NCBI RefSeq assembly: GCF_030272615.1
Contig: NC_081415.1
Span: 626,135,740 to 626,199,739, forward strand
Direction: 5' to 3'
DNA length: 64,000 nt
From: Cryptomeria japonica
Lineage: Eukaryota; Streptophyta; Pinopsida; Cupressales; Cupressaceae
Part shown: piece after piece, positions 57,760 through 64,000 of the stretch
Layout: each line of letters begins with the position of its first letter
Numbering within the stretch: position 1 is the first letter of the stretch
The notes under the pieces: generated by a model
Seen by the model: the letters and a program-made list of their open reading frames with translations, nothing else
Databases searched by the model: none
What the model was told of the DNA's origin: nothing
Position numbers and translations under genes: made by a program

Positions 57760-58310
57760 TGTAGATTTCAGGTAAAAACTTAGCAAACTATCCTTAGGGT
57801 TTGACGGTTTACAAACAGCAGATGCTTCACACTCAGCAAATAGTAACAATTTGATAAGATCGGTAAGCTAGCTTAATAGTGTGATGAGATTTGATGTAAA
57901 TACCTTGAATTCACTTAGAATGAGGTTTGATCGCCTTGGAACCGCTTTGCTTTGCTCTTTCAAAAACTTGGTAACTGTAAATGACCACGAAAATGCTTTT
58001 AAGTACACAAAATATCTTATCGGGCTTCGTGTAGGTTAGGTCAAAGATATTAAATGCACTCGGTTCACCTTTTAACCAGTTTACTCTCTTTTTTTTTGTT
58101 TTAACCAAGTAACCAAATTTCCTTCATTTACCGACTTGACAAGCTTTTTGTATTCACCGACTTGACAGGTTTCCTGTAAAGTACTTTTGATAGAATTTCA
58201 AACTTACTAATGCATCTTAACTATGTAGATTTTGAATTTAGTACATAATATAATAGGAACTGTTATTATTTTAACCTTCAGAGAATGCAATCCCTTCATA
58301 CCTTTTCTGA
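57760..58310 (-). other. spacer between J ORF1 and ORF2
   Basis: About 550 bp, AT-rich, no coding similarity. It is longer than the equivalent in H. Nothing regulatory recognised. Confidence 0.5.
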
Positions 58311-59537
58311 TTAATTTGGAATAGGTGCACCTAACTCGGTAGGTAAGGTGCTTTCTTCATTTGACACAATTTCCTTCTTTTTCCAAATCATCTTTAATTT
58401 CTCTTTTATTTCTTCAGTGTCTCCTCTAGGTTGATCTCTGCAATCTCCAGCTAAATGTCCAACTTTGTGACAATGAAAACATGCCATACTAGGATTTCTC
58501 CATGATCTTTGGTTGTTCATTCCAAACCTTATAAAACAGTTGGCACTAATATGTCCATATCTTCCACAACATTCACACCATATCCTTGTGTTGTAATCGC
58601 ATGGTACTGCTGCATATTGTCTGTAAGAATCTGTGTGAGTTCGGTAACCTCTAGTGTTTGCTCGGTGTGCAGACCATATGTAGTTCTTTTGCTTAAGCCA
58701 GCACTTCTCAGTACTATGTCCATATCTATTGCAGTTTCTACAAAACCCTTTGTATTTTGCCTTCTGATAGTTGTTAACAGACTTTGTCCTACATTGGTTA
58801 AATGTGTGACCATATTTATTGCAATTGTAACAATAACCATTGGACTTAGTGATATTCAGTTGCTTACCTTTTCTGATTTGGCACATGTTGGCAGTATGAC
58901 CTTGATTTCCATAGTAGTAGCAAATAGGCTTCTTTCTTTTGATGTTATTCCTGTTTCCAGCTTCCTTTGATGATTCTCCTCTCTCGGTAGTATGAATTCT
59001 TTTGTAACCAAGTCCTGCATCTTTGTTGGGTCTTCTTGAATTCAATTGCTCATCCAACATCTTTAATGCTTCATAACTCTTCTTCAGTGTTTCTTTGGAT
59101 TTCTTCTCTATTTCAAGTTCATTGGTCAACCTTATGATTTCATCATTTTTATCAGATACTAAGACTTCAAGTTGTTGTTTCTCTCTTTCTAGATTTCTTA
59201 TTTTGTCCTCAGCTGTCCTTAATGCATCTAGATTTTTAGTCATTTGTGTGCTGAAATGTTCATGTTCTCTTTTCATTTCTTTTAGTTGATTAGCCAATGC
59301 TTTGTTCTTTTCTTTCAATACCCCAATCATTTCTTCAAACTCTTCAGATATACTCTTCTCAGATGATGTCTCAATTTGTTCCACTAACTCTTGAGAATCC
59401 TGCAAGTCATCAGATAATCTTCTTCTTACTTTCAGAGATTTTTGCATTTGCCTTTGCATGTCTGCAATCACTTGATTAGCATGATCCAGCTCTTCTTGCA
59501 GATACACAATCCTCTGATATTGTTTGTAGCCTTCCAT
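58311..59537 (-). CDS. element J ORF1: coiled coil plus five zinc knuckles (Gag-like), intact frame
   Basis: 408 residues, no stop. The frame stays open upstream through the primer site, so I chose ATG 59537 (MEGYKQYQRIVYLQEELDHA), about 50 bp after the primer site. Residues 1-180 are a long coiled coil (DKIRNLEREKQQLEVLVSDK, DEIIRLTNELEIEKKSKETL). Then five zinc knuckles: CYYYGNQGHTANMC (second Cys lost), CYNCNKYGHTFNQC, CRNCNRYGHSTEKC, CECCGRYGHISANC and CFHCHKVGHLAGDC. Likely binds element RNA and multimerises (inference). No copia Gag capsid motif. It is the longest intact protein in the window; H ORF1 is its decayed counterpart. Confidence 0.85.
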   Translation of the reverse strand: MEGYKQYQRIVYLQEELDHANQVIADMQRQMQKSLKVRRRLSDDLQDSQELVEQIETSSEKSISEEFEEMIGVLKEKNKALANQLKEMKREHEHFSTQMTKNLDALRTAEDKIRNLEREKQQLEVLVSDKNDEIIRLTNELEIEKKSKETLKKSYEALKMLDEQLNSRRPNKDAGLGYKRIHTTERGESSKEAGNRNNIKRKKPICYYYGNQGHTANMCQIRKGKQLNITKSNGYCYNCNKYGHTFNQCRTKSVNNYQKAKYKGFCRNCNRYGHSTEKCWLKQKNYIWSAHRANTRGYRTHTDSYRQYAAVPCDYNTRIWCECCGRYGHISANCFIRFGMNNQRSWRNPSMACFHCHKVGHLAGDCRDQPRGDTEEIKEKLKMIWKKKEIVSNEESTLPTELGAPIPN

Positions 59538-59585
59538 TGATAGGATCTTTCTCTTTAGGTAGTTAAACCCTTTTCCAAGATTCAA

Positions 59586-59599
59586 GCTCTGATACCAAT
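59586..59599 (-). other. primer-binding site of element J
   Basis: The minus strand reads ATTGGTATCAGAGC next to the 5' LTR; perfect initiator-Met type. Confidence 0.93.
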
Positions 59600-60747
59600 T
59601 GTTAGGCCCAATATGGAAAGCTAATATATTGAGAGGGGAGGGTGAATCAGTACTGCAAAACTTTTCTTGAATAATAACTTTACTGTTATGCATAAACAGA
59701 ATAGTGCAGTAACATAAAATAAAGTTAAAGCAAATAGATAACAATCATACATGATTCACTCCATAACACATATATTTTGGTTACATAGAAACTCTTGGTT
59801 AGAGAAAAAAACTGCGGTGGGGATGGCACCCACAACTTCACGACTGCAATAATAAAGAGTGCTCGGTTAGAGCTACATTTTAGCTATTTCTGATAGCTTA
59901 CCCTGTTAGGAGTAACAAGATCTGTTAGATCTACCTTGCTAAAGGATTTTACAACATTTATTCTAAATGTTGCACCTAGTTAGAGGCTTTACAATTTATA
60001 GACTTGATTAGAGTCTTTTACCCTGTTAAAGGTTTCTCTTTCAACTTCACAATATTACAATAAAATCATTACAAATATCTGCAACTTTACATCTGAAATG
60101 TTATAGCTGATTCTATGTGCTCATAATAGATTACCTTGCTTATAGCATACCTCGGTAACCCATATAGTAACTCGGTAAACCCTTATGTTTACTCTGTTCT
60201 TCGACTGTTCTCTGAAAACCTTCTCGGTGACCTATGTGTCTCTGTAACAATCTTCTTACACACATAGACACCCTTAACTCATGATGTATAAATAGATCTC
60301 TTAAGATGGTGATCTAATTCATTGCTTCGATCTTACAAACATGATTCCTTGAATGAATAACTATACAAAATATTTCATTGGTTAGATTGATCTCAAAATC
60401 ATACACAATCTTTTGGTGCAATTTCCAATGTGATAATGGTTAGATGTGCCTCGATCTTGTAACACATTTTCATATGCATGTCCAGGTTCAATGTATCTGG
60501 TAACACATTTCACTCGGTGTATATCAACTCGGTGTGTCATCTTTGCTGCTCGGTAGAAATAAAATGATACTTGGTAGACAGCTCGGTGTATACTGCGTTC
60601 TGTGACTACTTTCCTCTGTAACCGACTAGACTGTGCATACCAACTTCTCTATGTATACTGACTGCATGATTCAGTAGTGTTAACCGACTAGAGTATATAG
60701 TATGACTTTGAATATAAAAACTAATGGCAACTTGATAAGTAGTAACA
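59600..60747 (-). repeat. 5' LTR of element J
   Basis: TGTTAGGCCCAATATGG to AAGTAGTAACA, 1148 bp. It is very close to 53008-54123 over most of its length, so J looks younger than A, B, C or G. It has a small U3 insertion near 60618-60658. Confidence 0.95.
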
Positions 60748-61065
60748 GCAACATCTTGTTGCATTCAATTGATGTGAATGAAGAAAACTCTCAGAGATAT
60801 CAAGGTGATGTATGATGAGGAAATTCCTATTATGTGTGACAATAAAAGTGCAATTAACATTTCAAAGAATCTGATTATGTATTCATGGACTAAACATATT
60901 TATATTTGGTATCATTTCTTAAGAGAAAAGGTTGCAAAGTAGGAAGTCACATTGGAATATATACCTACAAAGGCTCAAATTATAGACATCTTTACCAAGG
61001 CACCAAAAAAGGATACCTTTGTGTATCTCCGACAAAAATCAAAGGTCATTGTCCCTCCTTCAAAC
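60748..61065 (+). pseudogene. element G Pol: RNase H and C-terminus
   Basis: It resumes after J: MKKTLRDIKVMYDEEIPIMC, DNKSAINISKNLIMYSWTKH, IYIWYHFLREKVAK*, VTLEYIPTKAQIIDIFTKAP and KKDTFVYLRQKSKVIVPPSN before TAG. It has a TGA near 60775 and a TAG near 60940 (AK*EVT, where CAG fits). The catalytic-type DNKSA segment is typical copia RNase H. Confidence 0.88.
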
Positions 61066-61319
61066 TAGATGCATAGAAGTGGTTCATCTTTCTAGGGGGA
61101 GAATCAATGTTTATCTTTCATCTCCTAGATTGATGTAGTGGTTTCTCTTTGGGAAGCAGTGAATGTTATGGTAGAGAGAGAGAGAGAGACTTATTGTTTA
61201 GGACAGAGTTATTGTTTGTAGTATTGCACCCTATCCTTGATGTCAAAGGGTGAGAGAGATACAATAAGAAGGGAGAGTGATACAGTTGGAAAGAGTTCAT
61301 TGTTGATTAGTGGTACAAG
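61066..61319 (+). other. element G 3' untranslated region with purine tracts
   Basis: No gene. It contains CTAGGGGGAGAATC (61094-61107), an (AG)9 microsatellite near 61172-61189 and GATGTCAAAGGGTGAGAGAGA (61239-61259), a decayed polypurine tract. The exact LTR boundary is uncertain. Confidence 0.5.
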
Positions 61320-61854
61320 TGTTGGCATTGATGTCACCATGAGGAAGTTGCAGTTTTCTACCTATGTAGATATTGTGGATGGTTTGAAAATGAGTGTTCA
61401 AATGTTATGTTGCATAGTGGTGATATTGAGTTAGTGTGGGGTGTTTTTGGAAGGCTATAATAGTGGAAGTTACAAAATACAGGAAACAATATTTAAATGT
61501 CTTTATGGAAGAATGCTCTGCATTCCTTTAGTTCTTAATGTTGTTGGCATGCGGTGTCTACATTTTGTGGATGTTACACTATCATGTCTTTAGGTTCTTA
61601 GCTACTCAACTTATGAATATGGTTGTGGCATTTTGTTGATAGTGAGGTTGTTTATCAAGACTGGTCCACAGAATGCTCTGCATTGCTCCACTATAGTGAT
61701 TCAAGTGTTGCTGCTTGGAGGACAAGTTCATATGGTTCATGTAGTGTTATAGTTCAAATTTCCATTGTTGGTTTGATCAGCAAGTGAAGTTGTGTTGGTA
61801 TGTGTTCAGTGTTGTCAATTGTGTTGGTCTCTTACCGACTCTAGTGGTTTATCT
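61320..61854 (+). repeat. 3' LTR of element G, truncated by K
   Basis: It starts TGTTGGCATTGATGTCACC and aligns with 16000-16570 up to AGTGGTTTATCTT, where K begins. Confidence 0.7.
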
Positions 61855-63092
61855 TGTAGTGCCCCTCCCTAACTCATCCTTTATGAGAGGGCGTGATATA
61901 CATTTTTAGGTTTGTGCTTTGATAGTCTCTTTGACATTAGTGGATTCATTATGATTTATGTGGATGAAGTTATGTCCTGGAACTAATATGTTAATCAAAC
62001 TTATGTGTAGTGATCTAGGTGTGCTCATTATTCATGTAATGATTATATTGCTTATGAGGTTATGATAGCATCTTGATTATGCTAACCCTATTCCATGATT
62101 ATGATGATTGAATTGACATTGTGATGTTTGTGATTGTCTTCTAGTGTCTTCATGATTAGAGATAATGTCATACCACTCATTGTAAGCACAATATGATGTT
62201 GTGATTCTCTATCACTTGCCTGATCATTTATGATGTATATATGTTGTATGTATGTTGTATTGTGCTTAGTGGTGGATGCAGGATTGCAGGTACTAGACAT
62301 CAACTCCACATGATCTCACGGGTCTGAGCGTGTCTTTATCCAAATGGCAAGTTGTTGGAGATGGTATGTGTTTCCCTCTCATACTCTAGGCTTAGGTGTT
62401 CACCTTGTCAGTTGTCTTGTGTCTAAATTGGTGGTTAGAGTCTTATGTCGATGTTTGACCCTTTTATCAAGTTGCTTTAGGTGATGTGTTGTGTGGTTAT
62501 TATTTAATTAATATTCATATTTATATGATTTATTAATGTTTATATTCATTTATTATATAGCATGGATTTTTATTTATTTGGTTTATTTAGTGTTTAATTG
62601 ATTATTTGATATTTAATTATTTTTTAGATTTTATAATTATTTAACTGAGACTAATTTATTGATTAATTTGATCTATCACTTAATTGAATATCTAATTATT
62701 TATTTATTGTTTAATGGTTATTTATTTATAATTTTATTTATTTATTAATTACTTATTGTTAATGTTATATTGTTGATTTGATTTTGTTGGTGTAAATAAT
62801 TATTCATCTTGGATATTATTACACTTACTTAAGTTTACTTAGGAAATGCATCTCATAGTAGTTTGGGTATGAGACACTTGGGTGTTTGTGCCACATTGGG
62901 ATAGTGTGTGTAGGAGAAATTCCACCTTTTATGGTGTTGATCTTGCTGTTACACTCCACATTCAGTGGGTGATCCACCTCATGTGGACTATTATATTATT
63001 TCTCCTACCTACCCACTCCTATTTCCTACCTACCCTTGTTTCTTATTGAGCCACATGTCATGTTTGTGTGCTCACATATCCCTAGCCTTGCC

Positions 63093-63099
63093 TATATAA
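63093..63099 (+). promoter_or_regulatory. TATA box of element K
   Basis: TATATAA within CCTATATAAGCAAGC, in a locally less AT-rich stretch, so unlikely to be chance. Confidence 0.5.
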
Positions 63100-63794
63100 G
63101 CAAGCTCATCTACATTGTATGTAATTGAGATTATTGATCATTTTCTATTGATGAGAATACAGTTTATTCTTGTCCTATATTGTGTCTCTATTTTGTACAT
63201 TTCATTGAGCTCTTGATCTTGGCAAAATCTCACAAATTTTATATTTAATTATAAGTTTCTATTTATTAAGTTTTTACTTATTTATTTATTATTGGGATTA
63301 GATTTATTATTATCCCATTTATTTTTATGTTACTACTTATTATTATTATTTGCATAATTAGTTATAATATAAAGTTTACCCACCCTCTATTCTATTTGGT
63401 TGTTTTCTGTGAGGGTAAGTAAATAATATAGTTTTATATTATCTACCTTGTATTCATGCATGGTAGGTATTGTAGTCACATAAATCTGTCCACTTAATTA
63501 AATGAATATTTAGTATATATTTGATTATTCAACCATCAATCAATAATTAATTAAATTAATATTTAATTAATTCATCTTAACCCTCTTCTCCTATTAATTA
63601 AATAAATTATTCAATTTATTTGATTTAATTCACTTAACCAAATTCAGACCATTAATTAAATAAATAAATCATATTTGTTTAATTAAATCTTCTCTCACAT
63701 TTAAAAAAATTAATATTTATTTAAATCCCCCAAAATCCCACCTCTCACATTTAAATAAATTAACATTTATTTAAATCACCTTTATCCTCCACCC

Positions 63795-63820
63795 ACTTGC
63801 ATTTTCCTACAAATGCAAGT
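63795..63820. other. perfect 10-bp hairpin in K
   Basis: ACTTGCATTT and AAATGCAAGT flank TCCTAC. A perfect inverted repeat; role unknown. Confidence 0.6.
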
Positions 63821-63885
63821 TGCACAACTATTTTAAATAAATAAATTATTTATTTAAAATCCTATTTATCCTCACCCACTTGAAA

Positions 63886-64000
63886 CCTTTAATAGTTTCC
63901 CTTAAAATCTTCAAACTTAATGGCTTCCTTCTAGAGTCTTCTCAAGCCTTTAATGGTTTCTCTTAAAGTCTTCAAACTTAATGGCTTCCTTCTAGAGTCT
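63886..64000. repeat. 61-bp tandem repeat in K, cut by window end
   Basis: The unit CCTTTAAT(A/G)GTTTC...TCTAGAGTCT occurs at 63886-63946 and again from 63947 to the end with few differences. More copies may follow outside the window. Confidence 0.8.

Larger units (their letters stand above)
53008..60747 (-). mobile_element. element J: non-autonomous LTR element with two non-Pol ORFs
   Basis: 5' LTR 59600-60747, primer site 59586-59599, ORF1 58311-59537, ORF2 54440-57759, purine tract 54124-54139, 3' LTR 53008-54123; GCAAC duplicated at 53003-53007 and 60748-60752. There is no protease, integrase, RT or RNase H in 5.5 kb of internal DNA. The two-ORF layout and ORF2 domains correspond to element H, although LTR sequences differ. 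It is a second family of the same type. Confidence 0.93.
16000..61854 (+). mobile_element. element G: outermost copia of the nest
   Basis: Coding scraps at 17248-18279, 52170-53002 and 60748-61065 join in frame across the insertions of B (TSD CAACC) and J (TSD GCAAC), giving integrase C-terminus, RT and RNase H of one copia. The left LTR starts near 16000 and the right one near 61320; the two align over about 550 bp until K interrupts the right copy at 61855. Gag, protease and the integrase core are missing between 16905 and 17248, so G is internally deleted. It is the oldest layer of this nest. Confidence 0.8.
61855..64000 (+). mobile_element. element K: LTR-like insertion running off the window
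   Basis: The alignment of G's two LTRs breaks at 61854, and new sequence begins TGTAGTGCCCCTCCCTAAC, a TG start after TATCT. A TATA box CCTATATAAGC at 63091-63101 followed by a Pol II-like leader suggests a long LTR in plus orientation. No coding similarity to the window end. Past 62500 it is very AT-rich. Gypsy affiliation is a guess; the right end is outside the window. Confidence 0.55.

Noticed and set aside
61172-61189. (AG)n microsatellite as a functional element
   Set aside because: Short simple repeat in the 3' region of G; nothing beyond purine richness.
1-64000. Intact host gene or CRISPR-like array
   Set aside because: All long coding signals belong to retroelements. No exon-intron gene or regularly spaced direct repeats with unique spacers were seen.

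Overview
This window is plant nuclear DNA made almost entirely of nested, decayed retrotransposons. I see no intact host gene, tRNA, rRNA or CRISPR array. A plant with a large, AT-rich, repeat-dense genome is indicated by Ty1-copia elements primed by initiator-Met tRNA (TGGTATCAGAGC-type primer sites), plant-type LINEs with a C-terminal RNase H, and TRIMs. A conifer or other gymnosperm is my inference, not shown by the sequence. Layer names A to K below are local labels.

Left part, 1-12780: a LINE on + (RT, zf-RVT, RNase H, then an extra acidic/coiled-coil ORF) carries a truncated copia LTR at its left edge (1-408) and a complete copia element A on - (889-8228, target duplication TTCTC). Joining 888 to 8234 restores the LINE reading frame. 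12781-15513 is a gypsy-like leader, primer site and LTR on -. 15514-15935 is a LINE endonuclease scrap.

Central part, 16000-61854: a five-deep nest. Copia G (+) contains TNT1/Tork-like copia B (18285-52164, TSD CAACC). B contains solo LTR F (in its left LTR), a TRIM (20456-20798), element H (23371-34096, TSD ACATG, whose right LTR holds a 3.07-kb solo LTR I) and copia C (34950-51573, TSD GACAA). C contains D (37664-46613, TSD ACAAA), a palindrome of two inverted LTRs. D's left arm contains copia E (37937-44651, -). G also holds a second TRIM (16905-17247) and element J (53008-60747, -, TSD GCAAC). Its right LTR is broken by a new LTR-like element K that runs off the window.

A, C, E and G encode decayed Gag-Pol. 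H and J are the notable elements. They have LTRs, primer site and polypurine tract like the copia elements but no polymerase. Each instead carries ORF1 (coiled coil plus four or five zinc knuckles) and a long ORF2 with two domains conserved between H and J. They look like parasites mobilised in trans by copia machinery. Several short signals recur across families: a U-rich-bulge hairpin, a C-tract near the U5 end, a second polypurine tract, and AACCGGTT palindromes. Most premature stops are TAG replacing CAG or TGG, as expected from decay of methylated CHG sites.
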